A stretch of DNA of 64,000 bases from Streptomyces sp. NBC_00523 (GTDB lineage Bacteria > Actinomycetota > Actinomycetes > Streptomycetales > Streptomycetaceae). Below, one piece after another: positions 32,830-41,913 of the stretch; the first letter of the stretch is position 1, and each line of letters begins with the position of its first letter. The stretch covers positions 2,852,001 to 2,916,000 of the forward strand of contig NZ_CP107836.1 in assembly GCF_036346615.1 (NCBI RefSeq). The letters are read 5' to 3'. Made by a program: the position numbers and the translations under genes. The notes beneath the pieces were generated by a model. That model searched no databases. It saw only the letters and a program-made list of their open reading frames with translations, and was not told where the DNA came from.

Positions 32830-33507
32830 CTAGCTCTTCTCGAAGCGGAAGCCGACGCCCCGGACCGTGGCGATGTAGCGCGGGTTCGCCGCGTCGTCGC
32901 CGAGCTTCTTGCGGAGCCAGGAGATGTGCATGTCGAGCGTCTTGGTGGACGACCACCACGTGGTGTCCCAGACCTCGCGCATCAGCTGGTCGCGGGTGAC
33001 GACCCGGCCCGCGTCCCGGACGAGGACCCGCAGGAGGTCGAACTCCTTCGCGGTGAGCTGCAGCTCCTCCTCGCCCATCCAGGCCCGGTGCGACTCGACG
33101 TCGATGCGGACGCCGTGCGTGGCGGGCTGGGGGGCGGGCTCGGTGGCGCCGCGCCGCAGCAGGGCCCGGACCCGGGCGAGGAGCTCGGCGAGGCGGAAGG
33201 GCTTGGTGACGTAGTCGTCGGCGCCCGCGTCGAGCCCGACGACCGTGTCCACCTCGTCCGCGCGGGCGGTCAGAACCAGGACCGGCACGGTGTGACCCTC
33301 GGCACGCAGCCGGCGGGCGACTTCGAGGCCGTCCATGCCGGGCAGCCCCAGGTCGAGCACGACCAGGTCGATGCCGCCCTGGAGTCCGGCGTCGAGCGCG
33401 GTCGGTCCGTCTTCCCGCACCTCGACCTCGTAACCCTCCCGCCGCAGGGCGCGGGCCAGCGGCTCCGAGATGGATGCGTCGTCCTCGGCGAGCAGTACAC
33501 GGGTCAT
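32830..33507 (-). CDS. Two-component response regulator, OmpR/PhoB family
   Basis: 225 residues. The receiver domain (about 1-118) has AEDD near the N-terminus, the phosphorylated Asp in DLVVLDLGLPGMDGLE (about 51), the switch Thr in VLVLTARAD and Lys in DYVTKPF. The winged-helix domain (about 127-224) ends with SWLRKKLGDDAANPRYIATV. It is the first gene of the operon with the histidine kinase. The next gene upstream is the divergent POT transporter, 424 bases away, which makes that region a possible target. Confidence 0.95.
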   Translation of the reverse strand: MTRVLLAEDDASISEPLARALRREGYEVEVREDGPTALDAGLQGGIDLVVLDLGLPGMDGLEVARRLRAEGHTVPVLVLTARADEVDTVVGLDAGADDYVTKPFRLAELLARVRALLRRGATEPAPQPATHGVRIDVESHRAWMGEEELQLTAKEFDLLRVLVRDAGRVVTRDQLMREVWDTTWWSSTKTLDMHISWLRKKLGDDAANPRYIATVRGVGFRFEKS

Positions 33508-33931
33508 GCACTGATGGTAGTCCGCGCGGCGGACGGCTAGGGAGGCGATCCAGGAGCCCTGCGGGACTGGGTGCCGTTACCGGTAGGACCTTCGAATATG
33601 CGAGTGTGGTTGCCCCTGGACCTGTGATCCATGTCTCAAGTCCTTTCATATCGGGCTCTGTCGTGTCGTATGGTGTCCCAACGCCTATTGCACTACTCAA
33701 GGACCTTTGGGCAGCTCTGAGCGCCAAGGGTCTCTTTTGTGTGCGGGGCCGGTACCCGCCGGCCCGGAAGTTCAGTGAATGACCTGTGGGCCGGGCCCGG
33801 ACCGCCGATGACGGCGCTCCGGGTGTGGATCCCGTCGCGGAAGGGCGTACCCGCGGCGGTGCCGGCCTCCCCCCACCGGGCGCGTACCCGCTTCTCAGCG
33901 GCGCCGCGTCCCGAGCACACAAGGATCGATC
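33508..33931. other. Intergenic divergent region (424 bp), regulator/POT transporter
   Basis: It lies between the response regulator (minus) and the POT transporter (plus). I see no convincing gene. The part at about 33600-33760 is clearly less GC-rich than its surroundings and contains short direct repeats of AAGGACC/CAAGTCC and AAGGGTC type, which look like promoter or operator DNA rather than coding sequence. An AAGGAT ribosome-binding site precedes the transporter ATG. Confidence 0.6.
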
Positions 33932-35428
33932 ATGGCGTCCAGCCTGACGAAGGACCCGTCGAGCACCGCTGGTGGCGAGAAGACCTTCTTCGGCCACCCC
34001 CGGGGCCTGGCCACGCTCTTCATGACCGAGATGTGGGAGCGATACAGCTTCTACGGCATGAAGGCACTGCTCCCGCTGTACCTGATCGCGCCCGGCGGCA
34101 TGCACATGAACGCCACCACGGCGACGGCGATCTACTCGGTCTACATGGCGATGGTCTACCTGCTCGCCATGCCCGGCGGCTGGATGGCCGACCGCTTCTG
34201 GGGACCGCGCAAGACGGTCGCCATCGGCGGCGCCGTCGTCATCCTCGGGCACATCACGCTGGCCGTGCCGAACTCGGTGACCTTCTTCGCGGGCCTGGTG
34301 CTCGTGGCGCTCGGTTCCGGGCTGCTGAAGGCCAACATCTCCACGATGGTCGGCCACCTCTACGACGGCCCGGAGGACCCGCGCCGTGACGGTGGCTTCA
34401 CGCTGTTCTACATCGGCATCAACGTGGGCGCCTTCCTCGCCCCGCTGTCGATCGGCACCGTCGGCGAGAACGTCAACTGGCACTTCGGCTTCGCGCTCGC
34501 GGCGCTCGGCATGGCCCTGGGTCTCGCCCAGTTCATGCTCGGCACCCGCCACCTGAGCCCGCAGAGCGACGTCGTCTCGACGCCGGCCACCGAGCAGGAG
34601 AAGCAGTCGGCCCTGCGCAAGGGCCTGATCTGGCTGATCGTCGCGGCCGTCGTCTACGGCCTGATGGCCGTCACCGGCAACTTCGCCGACTGGTCCACGG
34701 TGCCGCTGAGCATCGCCGGTCTGGTCATCCCGGTCGCGGTCCTGGCGCGCATGAAGCGCGACAAGGAGCTGACGACGACCGAGCGGTCCAAGCTCTCGGG
34801 CTACATCTGGTTCTTCGTGGTCGCCGCCGTCTTCTGGATGATCTACGACCAGAACGGCTCGACCCTGTCGATCTTCGGTGAGAACTCGACCACGAACCAC
34901 CTGCTGGGCTTCGACTTCCCGACGTCCTGGTACCAGTCGCTGAACCCGATCTTCATCATGGCGATCGCCCCCGTGGTCGCCTCGGGCTGGCTGTGGCTGA
35001 ACAAGCGCGGCAAGGAGCCGAGCACCGCCGTCAAGTTCGCCTCCAGCCTCGTGCTGATCGGCATCTCCTTCGCGGTCTTCCTCATCCCGCTGATCGACAC
35101 CGCCGCCAACGGCGGCAAGGTCAGCCCGATGTGGCTGGTGGCGATCTACTTCATCCAGACCGTCGCGGAGCTGTGCCTCTCGCCGGTCGGCCTGTCGGTC
35201 ACCACGAAGATGGCTCCCGCGAAGTACAGCTCGCAGATGATGGGCGTGTGGTTCCTCGCGGTGACCGCGGGCGACTCGCTGACCGGGCTGCTCACGGCTC
35301 CGCCCATCGGCGTCGACCTGAACACCACGGGTTCCGTCGTCTTCGAGGTGGTCCTCGCCCTCATCGCCGGTGTGGGCATCTGGATGTACCGCAAGAAGGT
35401 CGCCCAGCACATGGGCGACGTGCACTGA
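33932..35428 (+). CDS. Proton-dependent oligopeptide transporter (POT/PTR family)
   Basis: 498 residues with about 14 predicted membrane segments, as in bacterial POT proteins. The proton-coupling motif ExxERxxxYG reads EMWERYSFYG (about 34-43), and the PTR2 signature FYIGINVGAF is at about 155-164. It imports di- and tripeptides (perhaps nitrate or amino-acid derivatives in some relatives) with protons. It faces the two-component operon across a long promoter region and ends in a perfect palindromic terminator. Confidence 0.95.
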   Translation: MASSLTKDPSSTAGGEKTFFGHPRGLATLFMTEMWERYSFYGMKALLPLYLIAPGGMHMNATTATAIYSVYMAMVYLLAMPGGWMADRFWGPRKTVAIGGAVVILGHITLAVPNSVTFFAGLVLVALGSGLLKANISTMVGHLYDGPEDPRRDGGFTLFYIGINVGAFLAPLSIGTVGENVNWHFGFALAALGMALGLAQFMLGTRHLSPQSDVVSTPATEQEKQSALRKGLIWLIVAAVVYGLMAVTGNFADWSTVPLSIAGLVIPVAVLARMKRDKELTTTERSKLSGYIWFFVVAAVFWMIYDQNGSTLSIFGENSTTNHLLGFDFPTSWYQSLNPIFIMAIAPVVASGWLWLNKRGKEPSTAVKFASSLVLIGISFAVFLIPLIDTAANGGKVSPMWLVAIYFIQTVAELCLSPVGLSVTTKMAPAKYSSQMMGVWFLAVTAGDSLTGLLTAPPIGVDLNTTGSVVFEVVLALIAGVGIWMYRKKVAQHMGDVH

Positions 35429-35451
35429 TTCCGTATCCCGTACGGAAAACG

Positions 35452-35493
35452 GGAAGGGGCCCCGCACCGACGCGTCGGTGCGGGGCCCCTTCC
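35452..35493. terminator. Perfect 42-bp palindrome, bidirectional terminator
   Basis: Bases 35452-35472 are exactly complementary to 35473-35493, with no loop (GGAAGGGGCCCC at the outside, ACGCGT in the centre). It separates the convergent POT transporter and HATPase genes, so it can terminate both transcripts. As DNA it could also extrude a cruciform. Confidence 0.88.
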
Positions 35494-35517
35494 GTACGTC
35501 CGGAGAGTGCCGGGCCG

Positions 35518-36027
35518 TTACGCCGGAGCGGCCAGCTCCGCCCACACGGTCTTGCCGGGCTCGCCCGGCACCCGTACGACTCCCCAGTCCAGGCAGAGCC
35601 GCTGCACGATGAACATGCCGTGGCCGCCGGGCCGCCCGGCCCGGTGCGGCGTGCGCGGCGCGGGCTGGCCCGCACCGCCGTCGGCGACCTCCACGCGGAG
35701 CGCCTTGGCGCTGCGGGCGATCCGGAGCTCGTCGGGGCCGCCCGCGTGCAGGCACGCGTTGGTGACCAGCTCGGAGACGACCAGCAGGACGTCCTCCGCG
35801 GCGGCGCGGCGGTCGGCGCTGGACCCGGGGAGCCAGCCCCAGTCGTGGAGAGCCTGACGGGCGAAATCACGGGCCGTCGGCACGATGCCGGTGGCCTCCC
35901 GCAACGACAGCGTGCGCCACTGCCGCTCGGCGGCCTCGGCCGGCCGGACGGGCTCGGCGGAGGAAACGCCCGCGCCCTCCGGCTCGCGGCCGAGGTCGCC
36001 CGGCGGATGCTGCCGGGTGGTGCTCAT
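35518..36027 (-). CDS. Serine-protein-kinase-like ATP-binding protein (HATPase_c_2, anti-sigma type)
   Basis: 169 residues. The GHKL fold is recognised by VVSELVTNACLHAGGPDELR (N-box), VADGGAGQPAP (G1-like) and RPGGHGMFIVQRLCLDWG (G2). RsbW-type proteins of this kind bind SigB-family sigma factors or phosphorylate STAS antagonists. Here a STAS protein and a SigB-type sigma factor are encoded close by, which supports that role; orphan Streptomyces copies are also common, so partnership is inference. Its promoter region (36028-36288) contains a GATAC-repeat. Confidence 0.85.
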   Translation of the reverse strand: MSTTRQHPPGDLGREPEGAGVSSAEPVRPAEAAERQWRTLSLREATGIVPTARDFARQALHDWGWLPGSSADRRAAAEDVLLVVSELVTNACLHAGGPDELRIARSAKALRVEVADGGAGQPAPRTPHRAGRPGGHGMFIVQRLCLDWGVVRVPGEPGKTVWAELAAPA

Positions 36028-36091
36028 CAGCGCTTCACCTCACCGATTCACCATGTCGCCCTTGGACGGACACGAACCATTGAACAGAACA

Positions 36092-36138
36092 GATACGACT
36101 ACAAATACCGATACGCATACCGATACGGACACTGATAC
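36092..36138. repeat. GATAC repeats with 6/12-base periodicity
   Basis: GATAC occurs at 36092, 36110, 36122 and 36134, the last three 12 bases apart within TACCGATACGCATACCGATA-type sequence. This low-GC block lies 65-111 bases upstream of the HATPase start codon. It could be an operator array or simple microsatellite; it has no convincing coding role. Confidence 0.65.
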
Positions 36139-36288
36139 AGGAACCGCACGGGCACGGAGAGCCAGGCCGCCCGGGCTCGCCGCAAGATCTCCTGCCCGGC
36201 CGAACCGAGACGACACCCCTTACCGCTTCGCGGATCGCGTAACCCACGCGACGGACGAGGCGGCCGGGGACGCCGGAGCGCGGCCCGG

Positions 36289-36657
36289 TCAGGTCTCCAG
36301 GGCCTCCGCGAGGGACGCGTGAACGGTGAATACCGCCTCGGCCCCCGTGATCTCGAAGACCCGCGCCACCACGGGCTGCATCGCGGCCAAATGAACCCCT
36401 CCCCCGGCTGCCTCCGCCTTCAGGCGGGCACCGAGCAGCACGTTCAGCCCGGTGGAATCACAGAAGTCGAGTCGCGAGCAGTCGACCACCAGGCGCGCAC
36501 GCCCGTGTTCGACCGCGCTCTCCAGCGGCTCGCGCAGCAGATCCGCCGTGTGGTGATCGAGCTCACCCACAGGCGTCACCACCTCGCTGCGCCCCTCAGT
36601 CCGGACCTCGACCTGAAGCCGACCCCGGTTCGCACTGCCGACCGTCCCGCGGTCCAT
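36289..36657 (-). CDS. STAS domain anti-sigma factor antagonist
   Basis: 122 residues. The STAS fold is clear from VVTPVGELDHHTADLLREPL, LVVDCSRLDFCDSTGLNVLL and LAAMQPVVARVFEITGAEAV. The Ser in DSTGLN (about residue 69) is the usual phosphorylation site that controls binding to an RsbW-type kinase. It is read on the same strand as the HATPase gene downstream (261-base gap) and divergently from the sigma factor gene, a partner-switching set. The promoter is shared with the sigma factor's gap. Confidence 0.9.
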   Translation of the reverse strand: MDRGTVGSANRGRLQVEVRTEGRSEVVTPVGELDHHTADLLREPLESAVEHGRARLVVDCSRLDFCDSTGLNVLLGARLKAEAAGGGVHLAAMQPVVARVFEITGAEAVFTVHASLAEALET

Positions 36658-36944
36658 GCCCGTCCCTCTTCACCGCTCGTCACTGTCCGCATCACCGCAC
36701 GTGCGGATGCGTGCACAGCTGTCACTGATGTTCTTGGAACAGTACGCGTTCCGTGCGCCACGCGGTAGCCAGAGACCTCAACAAAGCGGACATAGCCGGG
36801 CAATTGGAGGTTGTACCGAGTCATGGCTAGCGGGTAAGGGTAGAGGGACCCCAAAAAACGCGACCGGCTTCGGAGGCGCCGCTTCACCGCAGGAACACGT
36901 ATGGGCATCGGCAGCCATATGCCGAGAACGATGGAGGAGACCGC

Positions 36945-37841
36945 ATGTCACCCCGGCTCGACGTACCGCGTACCCCCAACGCGCCGTCGGCATGTCCTCA
37001 GGGACTGACCGAATCACCCACCGAAGAGCTCGACGGACTCGAGGGCCTTCCCGAGATCCCGCCCTACACCGAGGTGGGGGCGCTGGACGCCAGGGCCCTG
37101 TCGAAGACGCTCTTCACCCGGCTGGAGACCCTCGAAGAGGGCACGCCGGAGTACGCCTACGTACGCAACACCCTCGTCGAGCTGAACCTGGCCCTGGTCA
37201 AGTTCGCCGCGTCCCGCTTCCGCTCCCGCAGCGAGCCGATGGAGGACATCGTCCAGGTCGGCACGATCGGCCTGATCAAGGCGATCGACCGCTTCGAGCT
37301 CAGCCGGGGCGTCGAGTTCCCGACCTTCGCGATGCCGACCATCGTCGGCGAGATCAAGCGTTTCTTCCGCGACACCAGCTGGTCCGTGCGCGTCCCGCGC
37401 CGCCTGCAGGAGCTGCGGCTCGACCTGGCCAAGGCGGGCGACGAGCTCGCCCAGCGGCTCGACCGGGCGCCCACCGTGGGCGAGCTCGCCGACCGCCTCG
37501 GCCTCACCCGTGACGAGGTCGTGGAGGGCATGGCCGCGAGCAACGCGTACACCGCGAGCTCGCTCGACGCCAAGCCCGAGGAGGACGAGCACGAGGGCGC
37601 GCTGGCCGACCGGATCGGCTACGAGGACCACGGGCTCGAAGGCATCGAGTACGTCGAGTCCCTGAAGCCGCTCATCGCCTCGCTGCCGGGCCGCGACCGC
37701 CAGATCCTCTCGCTCCGGTTCGTCGCCAACATGACGCAGTCGGAGATCGGCGAGGAGCTGGGCATCTCCCAGATGCACGTGTCGAGACTGCTCTCGCGCA
37801 CCCTGGTCAAGCTCCGCAGGGGCCTGACGCTGGACGAGTAG
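36945..37841 (+). CDS. SigB/SigF-family RNA polymerase sigma factor (SigI/SigF-like)
   Basis: 298 residues from ATG 36945, with GGAGGAG upstream. Sigma-70 regions 2 (KFAASRFRSRSEPMEDIVQV, IDRFELSRGVEFPTFAMPTI, VGEIKRFFRDTSWSVRVPRR), 3 (APTVGELADRLGLTRDEVVE) and 4 (LRFVANMTQSEIGEELGIS, QMHVSRLLSRTLVKLRRG) are complete, and no region 1.1 is present. Such group 3 factors govern stress and spore maturation. Streptomyces has nine or so; by position upstream of hutI I suspect the sigI counterpart, but most databases would name it SigF-like. STAS and HATPase regulators are adjacent. Confidence 0.94.
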   Translation: MSPRLDVPRTPNAPSACPQGLTESPTEELDGLEGLPEIPPYTEVGALDARALSKTLFTRLETLEEGTPEYAYVRNTLVELNLALVKFAASRFRSRSEPMEDIVQVGTIGLIKAIDRFELSRGVEFPTFAMPTIVGEIKRFFRDTSWSVRVPRRLQELRLDLAKAGDELAQRLDRAPTVGELADRLGLTRDEVVEGMAASNAYTASSLDAKPEEDEHEGALADRIGYEDHGLEGIEYVESLKPLIASLPGRDRQILSLRFVANMTQSEIGEELGISQMHVSRLLSRTLVKLRRGLTLDE

Positions 37842-37879
37842 GACGCGTCCCGCGCCCCCCGTGCGCGCGGACAGCGGGA

Positions 37880-37909
37880 AAGGACCTGCCCCGGACGGGG
37901 CAGGTCCTT
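37880..37909. terminator. Bidirectional terminator between the sigma factor gene and hutI
   Basis: Thirteen-base perfect arms: AAGGACCTGCCCC at 37880-37892 and its complement at 37897-37909 with a four-base loop. It lies 38 bases after the sigma factor stop and 25 bases from the hutI stop of the convergent operon. Confidence 0.85.
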
Positions 37910-37934
37910 CCGCGTTCCGGGGTCCTTCCGGAGG

Positions 37935-39107
37935 TCAGACCACGCGTGCGCCGGCCCGCCACACCTCGTGGACCAGCGGCACGCCCGGCCGGTACGCGAG
38001 GTGGACGTGGCTGGGCGCGTCCAGGACCACCAGGTCGGCGCGGGCGCCCGGGGCGAGGCGGCCCACGTCGTCGCGCCGCAGGGCCGCCGCACCGCCCGCC
38101 GTGGCGGACCAGACGGCCTCGTCCGGGGTCATGCCCATGTCCCGCACGGCGAGGGCGACGCAGAACGGCACGGACGAGGTGAACGAGGAGCCCGGGTTGC
38201 AGTCCGTGGACAGGGCGACGGTGGCGCCCGCGTCGAGCAGCCTGCGGGCGTCCGGCCAGGCGGCGCGGGTGGAGAACTCGGCGCCGGGCAGCAGCGTCGC
38301 GACGGTGTCCGACTGCGCCAGGGCGTCCACGTCCGCGTCGGTGAGGTGGGTGCAGTGGTCGGCGGACGCGGCGTCGAGCTCCACGGCGAGCTGGACGCCG
38401 GGTCCGTGGCCGAGCTGGTTGGCGTGGACCCGGGGATGCAGGCCCCGGGCGCGGCCCGCGGTGAGGATCGCCCGCGCCTGGTCGCCGTCGAAGGCGCCGC
38501 GCTCGCAGAAGACGTCGATCCAGCGGGCGTACGGGGCGCAGGCGTCGAGCATCGGTCCGGTGACCAGGTCCACGTATCCGGCGGGGTCGTCGGCGTAGTC
38601 CGGGGAGACGATGTGCGCGCCGAGGAAGGTGACCTCGTCGGTGTGGCGGGCGGCGACGCGCAGGGCGCGGGCCTCGTCCTCGACGGTGAGGCCGTAGCCG
38701 GACTTGGTCTCGAAGGTGGTGGTGCCCTGGCGCAGCGCCTCGGCGAGGTAGCGGGCGACGTTGGCGGAGAGCTGTTCGTCGGTCGCGGCGCGGGTGGCGG
38801 CGACGGTGGTGCGGATGCCGCCCGCGCTGTAGGGCCGGCCGGACATCCGGGCGTTGAACTCCTGGGTGCGGTCGCCCGCGAAGACCAGGTGCGAGTGCGA
38901 GTCCACGAAGCCGGGGATCACGGCCCGGCCGCCCGCGTCGACGGCGTTGTCAGTGGCGGGTGCTTTGCTGGACGCACCGGTCCAGACGACGCGGTCGCCC
39001 TCGATGACGACGGCGGCGTCCTGGACCAGCCCGAGGGGGGACCCGTCGCCGAGGGAGGGGTCGTTGGTGACCAGTGCGGAGATGTGGGTGATGGCGGTCG
39101 TCGTCAT
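37935..39107 (-). CDS. hutI: Imidazolonepropionase
   Basis: 390 residues. An amidohydrolase-fold enzyme with the metal site [18 protein letters not shown], the [20 protein letters not shown] block typical of Hut[20 protein letters not shown] and [12 protein letters not shown]. It opens the imidazolone ring to N-formimidoyl-L-glutamate, step three of histidine breakdown. It is the last gene of the hut operon, 71 bases after hutF. The next enzyme, HutF, takes its product. Confidence 0.95.
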   Translation of the reverse strand: MTTTAITHISALVTNDPSLGDGSPLGLVQDAAVVIEGDRVVWTGASSKAPATDNAVDAGGRAVIPGFVDSHSHLVFAGDRTQEFNARMSGRPYSAGGIRTTVAATRAATDEQLSANVARYLAEALRQGTTTFETKSGYGLTVEDEARALRVAARHTDEVTFLGAHIVSPDYADDPAGYVDLVTGPMLDACAPYARWIDVFCERGAFDGDQARAILTAGRARGLHPRVHANQLGHGPGVQLAVELDAASADHCTHLTDADVDALAQSDTVATLLPGAEFSTRAAWPDARRLLDAGATVALSTDCNPGSSFTSSVPFCVALAVRDMGMTPDEAVWSATAGGAAALRRDDVGRLAPGARADLVVLDAPSHVHLAYRPGVPLVHEVWRAGARVV

Positions 39108-39178
39108 CGGGGGACTGCTCTCCTTGCGTGGGAGCCGGGGGGTGTGCGCCGGACAGGCCCTGGGGGGTGCCTTGCCGC

Positions 39179-40564
39179 TCAGGGCCGCAGCGCGCCGATG
39201 GCCTGGGCGAGGGCTTGCGGGACGTCGTCCACCAGCGTGTGCCGTCCGTCGCGTACGAGGTGGCGCCCCGCCACCACGGTGTGGCGGACATCAGCGGCGG
39301 AGGCGGCGAATACGGCGGTCTCCGCTGCCAGCCGGGGCACCGGTCCCGCTGTTCTGACGGAGTCGAGCGCGATGGTCACCAGGTCGGCGGGGGCGCCTGC
39401 TTCGAGGACGCCCGCTTCGGGCCGGCCGAGCGCGGCGTGGCCGTCGGCGGAGGCGGCGCGCAGCAGGGCGGCGGCCGTCCAGTGGCCGCGCCTGCGGGTG
39501 CGCAGGCGTTCGTTGAGCTCCATCGCGCGGGCCTCCTCGAAGAGGTCGATCACCGCGTGGCTGTCGCTGCCGAGCGAGAGCGGGGAGCCGGCGTGCTGGA
39601 GGGCGGCCGCGGGGCCGATGCCGTCGGCGAGGTCCCGTTCGGTCGTCGGGCACATGCAGGTGCCGGTGGACGTCGAGCCGAGGAGGGCGATGTCCTCGTC
39701 GGTGAGGTGGGTGTTGTGGACGCCGGTGGTGCGGGGTCCGAGGACGCCGTGGTCGGCGAGGAGCCGGGCCGGGGTGCGTCCGTGGGCGGCGAGGCAGGCG
39801 TCGTTCTCGGCGGTCTGCTCGGAGAGGTGGACGTGCAGGGGGGCCTGCCGTTCCTCGGCCCAGCGGGCGACGGTGGAGAGCTGCCCGGCCGGGACCGCCC
39901 GCACGGAGTGGACGGCGGCGCCGATGACCGTGTGGTCGTCGCCCTTGAGGAGGGCGGCGCGTTCGGCCCAGGCGTCGGCGGTCCCGTCGCTGAAGCGCGC
40001 CTGGTGGCGGTCGGGTTCGCGGTGGTCGTCGGGCCCGGAGCCGAATCCGGCGGAGAGGTAGGCGGTGTCGAGCAGGGTGATCCGGATGCCGGCCGCGCGG
40101 GCGGCCGCGATCAGGGCCTCGCCCATGGCGTTGGGGTCGTCGTAGGGCGTGCCGCCGGGCGCGTGGTGCAGATAGTGGAATTCGCCGACCGCGGTGATGC
40201 CGGCGAGCGCCATCTCCGCGTACACGGCGCGGGCGAGCGCGTAGTAGCTGTCGGGTGTGAGCCGGGACGCGACCTGGTACATGGTCTCGCGCCAGGTCCA
40301 GAAGGTGCCCGAGCCGACCTGGACGGTGGAGCGCAGGGCGCGGTGGAAGGCGTGCGAGTGGGTGTTGGCCAGGCCGGGCAGGGTGAGCCCGCGCAGCGCG
40401 GTGGCGCCGGGCGGGGCCGCTTCCACTCCGGTGCGTACGCGGGCGATCCGCCCGTCGGCCACGTCCAGGGCGACGCCCGGCTCGACATGGGTGCCGAGCC
40501 AGGCGTGGGACAGCCAGTACGTCTCGGTGACGGGTGTGCCCGTCGCCTCCGTCGTCAGCGGCAC
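39179..40564 (-). CDS. hutF: Formimidoylglutamate deiminase (HutF)
   Basis: 461 residues from GTG 40564. Metal-binding motifs of the HutF/amidohydrolase superfamily are [17 protein letters not shown], then [13 protein letters not shown], and [14 protein letters not shown], with [20 protein letters not shown] near the end. It deiminates N-formimidoylglutamate to N-formylglutamate and ammonia, the five-step route of histidine use. Its start overlaps the amidohydrolase stop by ten bases, so the two are coupled. N-formylglutamate then needs a deformylase, not seen under its usual family here. Confidence 0.94.
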   Translation of the reverse strand: MPLTTEATGTPVTETYWLSHAWLGTHVEPGVALDVADGRIARVRTGVEAAPPGATALRGLTLPGLANTHSHAFHRALRSTVQVGSGTFWTWRETMYQVASRLTPDSYYALARAVYAEMALAGITAVGEFHYLHHAPGGTPYDDPNAMGEALIAAARAAGIRITLLDTAYLSAGFGSGPDDHREPDRHQARFSDGTADAWAERAALLKGDDHTVIGAAVHSVRAVPAGQLSTVARWAEERQAPLHVHLSEQTAENDACLAAHGRTPARLLADHGVLGPRTTGVHNTHLTDEDIALLGSTSTGTCMCPTTERDLADGIGPAAALQHAGSPLSLGSDSHAVIDLFEEARAMELNERLRTRRRGHWTAAALLRAASADGHAALGRPEAGVLEAGAPADLVTIALDSVRTAGPVPRLAAETAVFAASAADVRHTVVAGRHLVRDGRHTLVDDVPQALAQAIGALRP

Positions 40565-41913
40565 GCGAGACCTTCCAGTACGTCGGCGAGTGCGATGACC
40601 CCGGCCACGCAGTCGTCCTCGGCGGCGTGTTCGGCCGGCGAGTGCGAGATCCCGGTCGGGTTCCGTACGAACAGCATGGCGGTCGGGACCGAAGCGGACA
40701 AAATACCCGCGTCGTGCCCGGCGCCGGTGCCGAGCACGGGGACCGGGCGCCCGGTGGCGTGGGCGGAGCCCTCGAGCAGGGTGGACAGTTCGTCGCGCAG
40801 GGCGTGCCGGAACTCGACCACGGGCGTGAACGACTCGCGGACGACGTCGAGGCCGATGCCGGCCCGCTCCGCGTGCTCCCGGGCGGCGCGCTCGACGGCG
40901 GCGACGACGGCGTCCAGGGTGTCCTGGTCGGCGGCGCGCGAGTCGAGCCAGCCGCGCACGAGGGACGGGATCGCGTTGACCCCGTTGGGCTCGACGGCGA
41001 CCTTGCCGAAGGTGGCGAGGGCGCCCGCGAGTTCCGCCTCCCGCCGGGCGGCGATGACGGTCTCGGCGTACGTGAGCATCGGGTCCCGGCGGTCGGCGAG
41101 CCGGGTGGTGCCCGCGTGGTTGGCCTCGCCCCGGAAGTCGAATCGCCAGCGCCCGTGCGGCCAGATCGCGGAGGCGATGCCGACGGGGTCGCCGGAGAGG
41201 TCGAGGGCGCGGCCCTGCTCGACGTGGAGCTCCACGAAGGCGCCGATCCGGGCGAGCCGTTCGGGGTCGGGGCCGATGGCGTCGGGGTCGTGCCCGGCGG
41301 CGGCCATGGCCTGCGGAAGGGTGACGCCATCCGCGTCGCGCAGCCGGTGCGCGGCCTCGACGGTCAGCTGTCCGGCGGCGAGCCGGGAGCCGACGCAGGC
41401 GAGGCCGAACCGGGCGCCCTCCTCGTCACCGAAGTTGGTGATGGCCAGCGGCTTGGCGAACTCCACTCCCCTGCGGCGGAGTTCATCGAGCGCGGCGAAC
41501 GAGGAGACGACGCCGAGCGGCCCGTCGAAGGCGCCGCCGTCGGGCACGGAGTCGAGGTGCGAGCCGGTGACGACGGCGTCCCCGGCGAGCGGGTCTCCGA
41601 GCCAGGCCCACTGGTTGCCGTTCCGGTCGACCTCGACCGTCAGCCCCCGCACCTCGGCCTGCGCCCGGAACCACTCCCGGCACTCGGCGTCGGCCCCGGT
41701 CCATGCGTACCGCCGGTACCCCCCGCTGTCGGGGTGCCGCCCGATGGGCGCAAGCTCAGCCCACATGGCCTGGAAGCCTTGTTGTGGGCATTCGTTCCGC
41801 AGGGCGAGGGGGGCACCTCCCACGCCTTCAAGGCTGTGGGGGAGGGTGGGCACAACGGAACCCGCACCCTGCGAAGGCCCCGCACCACCCCCGGGCGCAT
41901 CCGGGCCCGTCAC
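40555..41913 (-). CDS. M20-family amidohydrolase (allantoate/N-carbamoyl-amino-acid hydrolase-like)
   Basis: 452 residues from GTG 41913, whose GTGA overlaps the hutU stop. The M20 core is clear: [30 protein letters not shown] and [13 protein letters not shown], with a closing [20 protein letters not shown]. Relatives cut allantoate or N-carbamoyl amino acids. In a hutU-X-hutF operon it may take N-formylglutamate or a nearby compound; that is inference. Residues about 20-48 are encoded by a hairpin repeat (41816-41844), and family members start near [11 protein letters not shown] (ATG 41767), so the first 48 residues look like a repeat-derived extension. Confidence 0.85.
   Translation of the reverse strand: MTGPDAPGGGAGPSQGAGSVVPTLPHSLEGVGGAPLALRNECPQQGFQAMWAELAPIGRHPDSGGYRRYAWTGADAECREWFRAQAEVRGLTVEVDRNGNQWAWLGDPLAGDAVVTGSHLDSVPDGGAFDGPLGVVSSFAALDELRRRGVEFAKPLAITNFGDEEGARFGLACVGSRLAAGQLTVEAAHRLRDADGVTLPQAMAAAGHDPDAIGPDPERLARIGAFVELHVEQGRALDLSGDPVGIASAIWPHGRWRFDFRGEANHAGTTRLADRRDPMLTYAETVIAARREAELAGALATFGKVAVEPNGVNAIPSLVRGWLDSRAADQDTLDAVVAAVERAAREHAERAGIGLDVVRESFTPVVEFRHALRDELSTLLEGSAHATGRPVPVLGTGAGHDAGILSASVPTAMLFVRNPTGISHSPAEHAAEDDCVAGVIALADVLEGLACR
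41816..41844. repeat. Dispersed hairpin repeat inside the M20 gene's 5' end
   Basis: CCTCCCACGCCTT is followed by a near-complementary AAGGCTGTGGGGGAG, forming a stem with one bulge. From memory this CTCCCAC...GTGGGGGAG hairpin is a common intergenic repeat in Streptomyces. Here it falls within the reading frame between the coupled start codon (41913) and the conserved start of the enzyme (about 41767). Confidence 0.65.

Noticed and set aside
32456..35755. 1099-codon minus-strand frame
   Set aside because: It crosses the histidine kinase, response regulator and POT genes in wrong frames; no domain is visible.
36035..36322. Small Thr/Asp-repeat protein (TDTTTNTDTHTDTDTDTG)
   Set aside because: The repeats are a by-product of the GATAC array; there is no good start site and the frame runs into the STAS gene antisense.
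36809..36837. SigB-type promoter (GGTTG ... GGGTAA) before the sigma factor gene
   Set aside because: The GGGTAA is good, but the distance to any GNNT/GTTT -35 element is 17-19 bases, outside the usual 14-16; too weak to list.
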